Below, in pieces: positions 1-7,357 of a stretch of 64,000 nucleotides of DNA. The position numbers and the translations under genes are program-made. The DNA comes from Gracilimonas sp040117685 (GTDB lineage Bacteria; Bacteroidota; Rhodothermia; Balneolales; Balneolaceae), in assembly GCF_040117685.2 (NCBI RefSeq), contig NZ_JBEDYP020000014.1:124001-188000 (forward strand), read 5' to 3'. Position 1 is the first letter of the stretch. The number at the start of each line of letters is the position of its first letter. A model generated the notes under the pieces. The model did no database searches, was not told the origin of the DNA, and worked only from the letters and a program-made list of their open reading frames with translations.

Positions 1-393
1 TGCCAACACATTCATCCAGGCGCTGCCTGATGTAAACCCGATTCCGGTTTCCATACTCGCGGCTTTGTTTTCAAGCAGCACATTCAGGGAATCGGCTGGG
101 ATAGATTGTGTTCCTCCGGATCGGATTACGGTTCCGGTAATGGAAGCCAGTCCTTCTTTTTCGGCAGGCACTAAAACGCCTCCGGTTTTAATATTTACCC
201 GCAGCTCTATCAAAGGAAGCTCAGTGTCTTCCAGCAAATAGTAGGTGATGCCATTATTGGCCGTGTAGGTTTCTACCTCAGGAACCTGAAAGCTGTTCAG
301 CTCCGGGTATTTGATCTCATCGTACTTCTTTTGTGCAAAAAGCGCAGAGCTTGTGAGTGCTAACGCGAGGCACAAAAGGCTTAATTTTTTCAT
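1..393 (-). CDS. M16 family peptidase, N-terminal part (cut by window start)
   Basis: Only the first ~130 residues are in the window. They begin with a hydrophobic signal peptide (MKKLSLLCLALALTSSALFAQ) followed by a stretch on an antiparallel M16 fold: an 'NNG' turn and a 'LPLIELRVNIKTGG' strand, as at the start of insulinase-like domains. The region where HxxEH would lie is close to or beyond the edge, so catalytic status is unknown. It lies 43 bases downstream of another M16 gene on the same strand, the usual arrangement of a two-subunit periplasmic M16 peptidase in which one subunit is catalytic and the other structural. An in-frame ATG 12 bases upstream (405) is an alternative start. Confidence 0.8.
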   Translation of the reverse strand, partial: MKKLSLLCLALALTSSALFAQKKYDEIKYPELNSFQVPEVETYTANNGITYYLLEDTELPLIELRVNIKTGGVLVPAEKEGLASITGTVIRSGGTQSIPADSLNVLLENKAASMETGIGFTSGSAWMNVLA

Positions 394-436
394 GGTTGAT
401 ATCATTTTATCAGCACCTGTTCTTTTAAAAATTCTG

Positions 437-1960
437 TTATTGATTCGCATCTGCAACCTCCCCGGCCGGAGCATTCACAATGGAACCTACCGTTCGGTTT
501 TCTTTTACTAAATATTTCTTCGCTACGCGCTGAATATCTTCAATGGTAACTGCGTCAAGGTCTTCAAGGTTGGTGAATACTTTTCTCCAGTCGCCTTGCA
601 GTGATTGAGCCTGCCCAAGTCGTACAGCAAGGCCTGAGTTGGAATCAAGCCCCCGAATTAACCCGGCGCGTGCATTGGTGCGAACGCGGTCAAGTTCTTC
701 CTGGGTAATTTCACCGTTCTTAATTTTTTCCAGCTCCTCGTAGATAGCAGTTTCAAGGGTATCGGTGTCATAGCCTCGGTTTGGTACGGCCAACAGAGCG
801 AACATGCTCTCATATTTAGTTCCCGGAACCCCATTCAGGTTTTGGAAACCAAGGGCAACCTGCTCTTTTTCAACAAGTCGTTTGTACAGTTTAGATGTTC
901 TTCCTCCCACCAGAATATTGCCGAGCAGATTCAATGCATTGTAATCAGGATGCTGATCGTTCACCGTGTGATACCCCAATAACAAAAACGGCTGAGATTG
1001 CTGCTCGATAGCGAATCTTTTTTCAGCTATTTGCTCGGGTTCTTCTGTAAAGATAGGAGGTGGGGTTGGGCCTTTTTTCAGTCTTCCAAAATAGGTTTTC
1101 GCCAGTTTCTTTACTTCATCAGGATCCACATCCCCGGCAATGGCTATGGTGATGTTGTTAGGCACATAATACGTCTCGTAAAACTCGCGGGCATCTTCCA
1201 TCGTTGTTGCGGTGATGTCGGAATGCCAGCCGATGTTTGGAGTGCCGTATGGGTGAGCTTTATAGGCCGTGGTCAGAAACGCCTCGTACAATTTTCCAAC
1301 CGGACTTGACTCATAACTTGAGCGGCGTTCTTCGCGAACCACTTCTTTCTCTTTATAGAACTCACGGAATACCGGGTTCAGAAACCGGTCTGATTCCAGG
1401 CTGAACCAAAGTTCAATCCGATTCTCTGGAAGGCTGTAGAAATAGTTGGTACGGTCGGCGCTGGTAGTGGCATTCATCCCCGTACCACCGTTCCGGTTTA
1501 CGATTTCAGAAAACTCATTATTAACTACATACTGTCCGGCTTCTTCCTGAAGGGCTTCGAATTGATTCCAAAGACCATTTAATAATGTAGTATCCGGATT
1601 GATGGAATATTTTTCTCTCAGCCATTCCTGATAAGTAGCATCCAGCTTCTGAAGTACTTTCTTCTCTTTTTTCCAGTTGCTGGTTCCCACATCGTGAGTG
1701 CCTTTAAAGGCCATATGCTCAAAAACGTGTGCAAGTCCGGAATTGCCAAGCGGATTGTTTGCACCCCCAACATTTACATAGGTAGCAAAACTTACTACCG
1801 GTGCAACAGGGCGTTCAACTACAACAAACGTAAGTCCGTTGTCGAGCGTGAACTCGGTTACTTTCTCTTCAAACTCCTCAAGATACTGTGCCTGTACTCC
1901 CGAAAACGTAAAGGCGAACAACAGCATCGAGGTTACCAATATTTTCTCTGTTATTTTCAT
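437..1960 (-). CDS. M16 family zinc peptidase (insulinase/pitrilysin type), exported
   Basis: The 507-residue protein has a signal peptide (residues 1-24, ending VQAQ). Its N-terminal M16 domain carries the inverted zinc motif HVFEH at 78-82 inside GLAHVFEHMAFKGT, and a downstream 'KEVVREERRSSYE' segment supplies the usual third zinc ligand region. A second M16_C domain follows (about 230-410, with 'NNITIAIAGDVDPDE'). It is probably the catalytic partner of the M16 gene just downstream (1-393), the pair degrading peptides in the periplasm or at the cell surface. All catalytic positions appear intact. The substrate cannot be told from the sequence. Confidence 0.93.
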   Translation of the reverse strand: MKITEKILVTSMLLFAFTFSGVQAQYLEEFEEKVTEFTLDNGLTFVVVERPVAPVVSFATYVNVGGANNPLGNSGLAHVFEHMAFKGTHDVGTSNWKKEKKVLQKLDATYQEWLREKYSINPDTTLLNGLWNQFEALQEEAGQYVVNNEFSEIVNRNGGTGMNATTSADRTNYFYSLPENRIELWFSLESDRFLNPVFREFYKEKEVVREERRSSYESSPVGKLYEAFLTTAYKAHPYGTPNIGWHSDITATTMEDAREFYETYYVPNNITIAIAGDVDPDEVKKLAKTYFGRLKKGPTPPPIFTEEPEQIAEKRFAIEQQSQPFLLLGYHTVNDQHPDYNALNLLGNILVGGRTSKLYKRLVEKEQVALGFQNLNGVPGTKYESMFALLAVPNRGYDTDTLETAIYEELEKIKNGEITQEELDRVRTNARAGLIRGLDSNSGLAVRLGQAQSLQGDWRKVFTNLEDLDAVTIEDIQRVAKKYLVKENRTVGSIVNAPAGEVADANQ

Positions 1961-2017
1961 TAGATCAATACGATTAGTGAATAGTGATTAGATACTCAGA
2001 AAATGATGTTTTCATTA

Positions 2018-2803
2018 CTATTTAGCAAATGAAGGAGAGAATTCTTTCAGCGGTAATCCATCTTTATAGGAACCGCTTTCATCTTCATTTCTGTACAGCT
2101 CCATTACATAGGAAACATGGGCCGTATTGTAATATCGTTTTTGGAAGTAGACTTTCTTATCTCCGGTGGTTCGGGAGCATCGGTCTATTTCCAGTACAGC
2201 ACTTCCGGTTTCTATATTTAAATGATCAGCAATGGTTTTTTCTGCATTCTTTGCTGTGATTCGGTAACTGCCACCCAGAATCAAAATGTCGTACTTGTCT
2301 TCAAACACATCGTAAATGGTCTGGGTGGTGAGGTCTTCATCAAACAATAGCTGTCCATACCCGGGTGGCAGCCAGGTGATATCGAAAGCAACCGGTTTCC
2401 CGTTTGCCAGCCTTACACGTTTTATTTGAATGAGCTTCATATCGGGGCGCAGCTGCAGTACTTCATTAACCTCGGGGACAGGGTCTATGCGGTCAAGAGA
2501 AATCAGCCGGGAACTGCTTTCCAGTCCGGCCTGCCTCATATCTTCAGAAAAATCAGTAAGCCGAACCAGGGAGTTTTTTAGTTTTTTGTCACTTACAAAA
2601 GCCCCGACTCCCTGTTTTCGATAAATCAACCCTTCATTTTCAAGGGTAGATAATGCATGGCGAACGGTAACACGGCTCACCTTGAAGTAATCGCATAATC
2701 TGTTTTCTGAAGGAAGCTGGTCGCCGGGCTCATATTCCGTTCCGGTAATTTCATCACGCAGTTTTGCAGCTACTTTTTCATGTTTTGAATTATAGTCAGC
2801 CAT
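2018..2803 (-). CDS. GntR/HutC-family transcriptional regulator (HTH + UTRA)
   Basis: The 261-residue protein has an N-terminal winged helix-turn-helix (about 5-75, with 'PGDQLPSENRLCDYFKVSRVTVRHAL') followed by a UTRA ligand-binding domain (about 95-235), the HutC/FadR-like layout. Regulators of this class bind two half-sites of an inverted repeat and respond to a small effector. It is transcribed away from the sulfur cassette starting at 2921, and a 22-bp palindrome lies in the shared 117-bp gap. It therefore probably controls itself and the cassette. That would be unusual, since persulfide operons are more often run by CsoR-type or ArsR-type (BigR/SqrR) sensors. The effector is unknown. 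Confidence 0.9.
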   Translation of the reverse strand: MADYNSKHEKVAAKLRDEITGTEYEPGDQLPSENRLCDYFKVSRVTVRHALSTLENEGLIYRKQGVGAFVSDKKLKNSLVRLTDFSEDMRQAGLESSSRLISLDRIDPVPEVNEVLQLRPDMKLIQIKRVRLANGKPVAFDITWLPPGYGQLLFDEDLTTQTIYDVFEDKYDILILGGSYRITAKNAEKTIADHLNIETGSAVLEIDRCSRTTGDKKVYFQKRYYNTAHVSYVMELYRNEDESGSYKDGLPLKEFSPSFAK

Positions 2804-2839
2804 AATGAATTCATGAATTGCAATGGAGACGAAAGATAC

Positions 2840-2861
2840 TTGTTATAACATGTTGTAACAA
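2840..2861. promoter_or_regulatory. Candidate GntR operator palindrome
   Basis: TTGTTATAACA is followed directly by TGTTGTAACAA. The two 11-mers are inverted copies with one mismatch, and each is itself nearly palindromic. The site lies 37 bases upstream of the gntR start and about 60 bases upstream of the sulfur cassette start. Size, symmetry and location fit a HutC-type GntR operator. Binding is inferred. Confidence 0.6.
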
Positions 2862-2920
2862 ATTATATCAGCTTCTTATCATTGTCACGAATCAAAAAGA
2901 CATTCATCAAACAAGATCAA

Positions 2921-3484
2921 ATGACAGAACTATTCACTCAGCCAATCCCATGGTATGTAGCCGGTCCGTTAATTGGGCTGATGCTTCCGCTGCTTTGGAT
3001 AATTGGAAATAAGACGTTCGGCATATCCTCCAGTTTCCGGCATGCCTGTGCTTCGATGGTACCTTCAAAAGTGGAATATTTTAATTACGACTGGATTAAG
3101 GATGGCGCCTGGAATTTAAAACTCGTAGCAGGTGTGGTAATCGGTGGTCTAATTGCCGGTTTAACGAATGCTCGGGATTATTCGGTGCAAATTGCAGAGG
3201 CCACAAAGTCGGAACTCACCGCATTGGGAATCAATAATTTCACAGGGCTGATTCCGCCTGAAATTTTTAACTGGTCGAATATTGTGAGTCCGGCCGGCTT
3301 TGTGTTAATGATATTAGGCGGCTTCCTTGTCGGTTTTGGGGCACGTTATGCGGGTGGCTGTACATCCGGTCATGCCATTACGGGACTAGCCACACTTCAG
3401 AAAGCTTCCCTGATTGCCGTTATTGGTTTCTTTATCGGTGGGTTGATAACAACCTACGCCATATTACCACTCATTCTAAATTAA
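2921..3484 (+). CDS. YeeE/YedE-family membrane protein, first half (sulfur compound transporter)
   Basis: The protein is about 187 residues from the ATG at 2921. An in-frame TTG at 2882 is open but less likely. Several hydrophobic helices are visible, with the family signature GARYAGGCTSGHAITG in the C-terminal half; the Cys in GCTSGH is the residue implicated in moving sulfur anions such as thiosulfate in YeeE proteins. It is followed 10 bases later by a second, shorter YeeE-like gene, the split two-gene form common in Bacteroidota and proteobacterial sulfide-oxidation loci. Together they probably form one channel. It is the first gene of the cassette that also encodes persulfide dioxygenase. 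Confidence 0.88.
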   Translation: MTELFTQPIPWYVAGPLIGLMLPLLWIIGNKTFGISSSFRHACASMVPSKVEYFNYDWIKDGAWNLKLVAGVVIGGLIAGLTNARDYSVQIAEATKSELTALGINNFTGLIPPEIFNWSNIVSPAGFVLMILGGFLVGFGARYAGGCTSGHAITGLATLQKASLIAVIGFFIGGLITTYAILPLILN

Positions 3485-3494
3485 GCAGGTTCTC

Positions 3495-3902
3495 ATGAGA
3501 TTTATTCTATCCGGTATTGTATTTGGATTTATTCTGGTGAAATCAGAAGTGGTTTCCTGGTTCAGAATTCAGGAAATGTTCCGTTTCGATTCTATCCATA
3601 TGTACGGCATCATTGGACTGGCCGTCGTGGTTGGGATGATTGCCACCATGTTTATTAAAAAGTGGAATGTGAAAGATGTGAATGGTGATCCAATTTCCAT
3701 CAAAGAGAAAGATAATTCTAAAACTAAAAACTACATCATAGGCGGAACCATATTTGGCCTTGGATGGGGACTTACAGGTGCTTGTCCGGGCCCCATGTAT
3801 GCGCTAATTGGGAGTGGATATTTAATATTTCTGATCCCAACCTTAAGTGCTATCTTTGGCGCACTAGCATATGGATATCTGAAACCAAATCTGCCTCATT
3901 AA
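3495..3902 (+). CDS. YeeE/YedE-family membrane protein, second half (DUF6691 type)
   Basis: This 135-residue protein has about four membrane segments and the partner signature GLGWGLTGACPGPMYALIGSG, with a Cys in the GACPGP loop equivalent to the second conserved Cys of full-length YeeE. A short polar linker (residues about 60-80, rich in Lys and Asp) separates the two helix pairs. It sits between the first-half gene (10-bp gap) and the persulfide dioxygenase fusion (15-bp gap), so it should be co-transcribed with both. Its likely role is import or export of thiosulfate or a related sulfur species together with the upstream half. Confidence 0.87.
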   Translation: MRFILSGIVFGFILVKSEVVSWFRIQEMFRFDSIHMYGIIGLAVVVGMIATMFIKKWNVKDVNGDPISIKEKDNSKTKNYIIGGTIFGLGWGLTGACPGPMYALIGSGYLIFLIPTLSAIFGALAYGYLKPNLPH

Positions 3903-3917
3903 CTAATACCAAGCTTT

Positions 3918-5348
3918 ATGTTTTTTCAGCAAATATTTGAAGAGAAATTAGCACAATACGCCTACCTGATCGGCTGTCAGCGTACCGGCGAAGCTATCAT
4001 CATTGATCCCATGCGGGATGTGGACCGATACAAGGAGCTCGCCATGAAGCACAACCTTAAGCTTGTGGCTGCAGCCGAAACACATATCCACGCCGATTAC
4101 CTGTCCGGTTTAAGAGAGTTAGCTGAACAGGGCCTCAAAGTGTATGCTTCAGACGAAGGCGATGAGGATTGGAAATACGAGTGGCTTGTTGACAGCGATT
4201 ACGACCACAAATTATTGAAAGACGGTGATGAGTTTTCAATAGGAAACATCAAATTTGCGACGGTTTATAGTCCGGGACATACGCCGGAACACGTCAGCTA
4301 CCTGGTTACCGACGGAGCGGCTACCGATGAACCCATGGGTATCCTATCCGGTGATTTTGTTTTTGTGGGAGATGTAGGCCGGCCGGATTTACTTGAATCC
4401 GCTGCCGGACAAAAAGGGGCAATGAAGAGTTCAGCCAAAGTGCTGTATCAGTCACTACAGCGATTTAAGGAAATGCCGGAGTACCTTCAGCTTTGGCCGG
4501 GACACGGAGCCGGTAGTGCTTGTGGTAAAGCACTGGGTGCAGTGCCGGAATCAACAGTTGGTTATGAGCAGCGATTTAATGGTTCCATCCGTGCGGCAAT
4601 TAGTGAGCAAGAGTTTGTGGATTATATTTTGGACGGCCAACCTGAGCCGCCCCTCTATTTCTCGCGCATGAAGCGGGATAACAAAAAAGGGCCGAAAGTA
4701 CTTGGGGAAATACCACATCCGGAGCACATATCTATTGAAAAAATGATTGGTGACGTAAGGCTTGGAAATGCCGTGATCGTGGACACCCGAAACCGCACAG
4801 AGTTCATGAATAAGCATATTCAGGGTGCTTTACTATCACCGATGAATAAGCAGTTCAATACCATTGTCGGTTCGTATGTGAATGAAGATGAAGACATTTA
4901 TCTGATCATTGAACAGGAGAAAGTAGAAGAAGCGGTAAAAGACCTGATCCGCATTGGTCTGGATAATGTGAAAGGATATGCAACTCCGGATCAACTTGAA
5001 GAATTTTCTAAGAAAGGCGGTGAGCTTTTTACCACCGAAACCATTGACTTCAAAAAGGCAGAAGAGTATCTGGCAAAAGGAGAAGCCAATATTCTGGATG
5101 TTCGTAAGAAATCCGAGTTCAATGAAGGCCATCATCCTGAAGCTAAGAACATCGCCCATACCAGGCTTCTTGACCGACTTGAGGAGGTTCCTAACGACAA
5201 ACCAATCATGGTTCATTGTAAGTCAGGTGCGCGGGCATCGGCAGCATCAGCCATGCTTGAAAGAGCCGATTATGCGGTGAAATATATTGACGACATGGTT
5301 GAACCATGGTTAGAGAAGAATAACTGGACAACTGCAGAGGCTAACTAA
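3918..5348 (+). CDS. CstB-like persulfide dioxygenase with pseudo-rhodanese and rhodanese domains
   Basis: The 476-residue cytoplasmic protein has three parts. Residues 1-245 form an ETHE1-type metallo-beta-lactamase domain with candidate iron ligands H56 (THIHAD), H121 (SPGHTPEH) and D146 (LSGD). Residues about 270-360 are a rhodanese fold without a catalytic Cys (YLIIEQEKVEE where the Cys loop would be). Residues about 375-470 are a complete rhodanese with C434 in HCKSGAR. This order matches Staphylococcus aureus CstB, which oxidises persulfides to thiosulfate and sulfite. The position equivalent to His in HADH is Tyr61. Its stop overlaps the exporter start by one base (TAATG), so the two are translationally coupled. 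Confidence 0.92.
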   Translation: MFFQQIFEEKLAQYAYLIGCQRTGEAIIIDPMRDVDRYKELAMKHNLKLVAAAETHIHADYLSGLRELAEQGLKVYASDEGDEDWKYEWLVDSDYDHKLLKDGDEFSIGNIKFATVYSPGHTPEHVSYLVTDGAATDEPMGILSGDFVFVGDVGRPDLLESAAGQKGAMKSSAKVLYQSLQRFKEMPEYLQLWPGHGAGSACGKALGAVPESTVGYEQRFNGSIRAAISEQEFVDYILDGQPEPPLYFSRMKRDNKKGPKVLGEIPHPEHISIEKMIGDVRLGNAVIVDTRNRTEFMNKHIQGALLSPMNKQFNTIVGSYVNEDEDIYLIIEQEKVEEAVKDLIRIGLDNVKGYATPDQLEEFSKKGGELFTTETIDFKKAEEYLAKGEANILDVRKKSEFNEGHHPEAKNIAHTRLLDRLEEVPNDKPIMVHCKSGARASAASAMLERADYAVKYIDDMVEPWLEKNNWTTAEAN

Positions 5349-6100
5349 TGTGGTTAGCCTGGTGCGGGGCCTTACTTATTGGAATATCACTTGGACTGCT
5401 TGGTTCGGGCGGCTCAATCCTCACTGTTCCGGTGCTCATCTACCTTGTAGGGGAGCCCGAAAAGCTGGCCATTGCTGAATCGTTAGGGATTGTGGCGGCA
5501 ATCAGCTTTATAGGTTCGATTCCTTATGTGATAAAAAAAGAAGTTCATTGGGTGAGTTTGATCTTCTTCGGAATCCCGGGCATGATTGGTACTTATGGCG
5601 GTGCGTCTCTTTCCCAATACATCTCCGGAAATACACAGCTGATAATTTTTGCCGGAGTGATGATCATAGCCGCTTTCATGATGATCAGGGAAAGAACAAA
5701 GATTTCGTACAAGAAACCGGCATCCATACCGAAGTGGGTGTTGGTTATCGAAGGGTTGGCTGTGGGAGTGTTAACCGGCTTGGTTGGTGTAGGGGGAGGA
5801 TTCCTCATTATCCCGGCGCTGGTACTCATAGGCGGGCTTTCGATGCGAGTGGCCGTAGGAACCAGCCTATTGATTATTACTCTCAAAAGCATCCTGGGCT
5901 TCTATAAGTATATAGAAGTGTTAGCCATGGAAGGCCTGGAGATGAACTGGGAGTTGATCGGAGTGTTTAGCCTGATTGGAATAGCCGGAAGCTTTGTGGG
6001 GAACAAAATCAGCCAAAAAGTTCCCCAGAAACAACTCAAAATCGGTTTTGGTTATTTCCTTATGGTGATGGGAGCCTATATCATTTACACAAATTTTTAA
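5348..6100 (+). CDS. TauE/SafE-family sulfite/organosulfonate exporter
   Basis: The 250-residue membrane protein has the two-repeat TauE layout: GLLGSGGSILTVPVLIYLVG near the N-terminus and VGVGGGFLIIPALVLIGG in the second half, about eight hydrophobic helices in all. Family members export sulfite, sulfoacetate or related anions. The start codon overlaps the stop of the persulfide dioxygenase gene, whose reaction yields sulfite, so removing that sulfite is the obvious job. No missing segments are seen. Confidence 0.9.
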   Translation: MWLAWCGALLIGISLGLLGSGGSILTVPVLIYLVGEPEKLAIAESLGIVAAISFIGSIPYVIKKEVHWVSLIFFGIPGMIGTYGGASLSQYISGNTQLIIFAGVMIIAAFMMIRERTKISYKKPASIPKWVLVIEGLAVGVLTGLVGVGGGFLIIPALVLIGGLSMRVAVGTSLLIITLKSILGFYKYIEVLAMEGLEMNWELIGVFSLIGIAGSFVGNKISQKVPQKQLKIGFGYFLMVMGAYIIYTNF

Positions 6101-6114
6101 TAATAGGGTCAATT

Positions 6115-6513
6115 ATGAAGACAGTAATAACCGTTTTAGCTGTAGTTTTTTTAGCCGTGGTACTATTCATTAGTTTTAACTCAAAAAAAGAGGGAGCCGG
6201 AAATACGACGTTAAACCCTGAATCTTTCAAGGAAAAGCATCAGCAAACCCCGGGTGTAGTTATTGATGTTCGGACAAAGGATGAATTTAAAAGCGGGCAT
6301 CTTGCCTTAGCAGATCATAATTTTGATTTGTTGAACGGGGATTTCGAATCTAAACTGGATAGCCTGGATAAGAGTGAAACGTATTATCTTTACTGCCGAT
6401 CGGGTAACCGTAGCGGACAAGCCACCAAGCTGATGAAAGAAAACGGTTTTGAGAAGGTGTATAACATAGGTGGGTTCAGAAATCTTGCCAATTCCGGGCT
6501 GGAAGTGAATTAG
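6115..6513 (+). CDS. Membrane-anchored single-domain rhodanese
   Basis: The 132-residue protein begins with one hydrophobic segment (residues 3-20), an uncleaved anchor or signal peptide, followed by a polar linker and one rhodanese domain. The catalytic Cys is C94 in YCRSGNRSG. The domain would face the periplasm, moving sulfane sulfur outside the cytoplasm or receiving it from the transporter pair. It is the last gene of the cassette, 14 bases after the exporter. The physiological sulfur donor is unknown. Confidence 0.88.
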   Translation: MKTVITVLAVVFLAVVLFISFNSKKEGAGNTTLNPESFKEKHQQTPGVVIDVRTKDEFKSGHLALADHNFDLLNGDFESKLDSLDKSETYYLYCRSGNRSGQATKLMKENGFEKVYNIGGFRNLANSGLEVN

Positions 6514-6677
6514 AAAGGCATGAGTTTGATCTATCACCCCGTTTATGCTTCCACCTACGCATTTCGTGCTTTAGTAAGGAAACGGAATGATGAATATTCC
6601 TTAGAAACCATCATTCGGCTTGGTTAAAGTTAGGCACAAAGCCTGAATAAAGGAGAGCCGGGTGATGGGTGGTATTG

Positions 6678-7247
6678 TTATTTCAGCTCGTTGTACCTGA
6701 AACAGTCTACGGTATGATCCATCACCAACCCACAAGCCTGCATATGGGCATACATGATGGTGCTGCCGGTAAACTTGAATCCCCGCTTTTTCAGGTCCTT
6801 TGCCAATGCATCCGATTCTTTGGTGGTAGCCGGAACTTCCTTCATGCTTTTCCAGTGATTAATAATCGGTCCACCCCCAACAAAACCCCAGATGTAGTTA
6901 TCAAAACTGCCAAATTCTTCCTGAATTTCGAGAAAGTGTTGAGCATTGGTCACAGCTGAGCGTACCTTTAGCTTGTTGCGAATGATACCCTCAAACTGAA
7001 GCAGCTCCTTTATCTTATCTTCATTGAAACGGGCCACTTTCTCCGGGTTGAAATCCGCAAATGCCTTCCGGTATCCATCCCGTCTTTTAAGAATGGTTGA
7101 CCAGCTTAAACCGGCTTGTGCCCCCTCCAGAATCAGGAACTCAAAATGGGTTTTATCATCATGAACCGGAACGCCCCATTCCTCGTCATGGTAGGTGACG
7201 TATTCTTCGAATTGATCTTCAGCCCAGCCACAGCGTTTTATACTCAT
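6678..7247 (-). CDS. tag: DNA-3-methyladenine glycosylase I
   Basis: The 189-residue protein matches Tag over its full length (E. coli Tag is 187). It starts with KRCGWA, followed by the conserved YHDEEWGVP motif. The middle region FEFLILEGAQAGLSWSTILKRRDGYRKAF holds the catalytic and base-pocket residues. The C-terminal HMQACGLVMDHTVDC provides the zinc His and Cys residues together with the N-terminal Cys. The enzyme excises 3-methyladenine from alkylated DNA. It stands alone, convergent with the rhodanese gene and divergent from ppc. Confidence 0.95.
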   Translation of the reverse strand: MSIKRCGWAEDQFEEYVTYHDEEWGVPVHDDKTHFEFLILEGAQAGLSWSTILKRRDGYRKAFADFNPEKVARFNEDKIKELLQFEGIIRNKLKVRSAVTNAQHFLEIQEEFGSFDNYIWGFVGGGPIINHWKSMKEVPATTKESDALAKDLKKRGFKFTGSTIMYAHMQACGLVMDHTVDCFRYNELK

Positions 7248-7357
7248 TGCATGTATATTTAGTATTGCGTTAAGTTTTAAGAAATTATAAAAGAGTTTAT
7301 TTATTTCTACCTTAACTATTTAATCACTCACACGCTCATTTCAAACTTTTATTATTC

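Noticed and set aside
6514..6677. Small gene between the rhodanese and tag genes
   Set aside because: About 160 bp with no open frame longer than about 20 codons with family-like sequence; treated as spacer.
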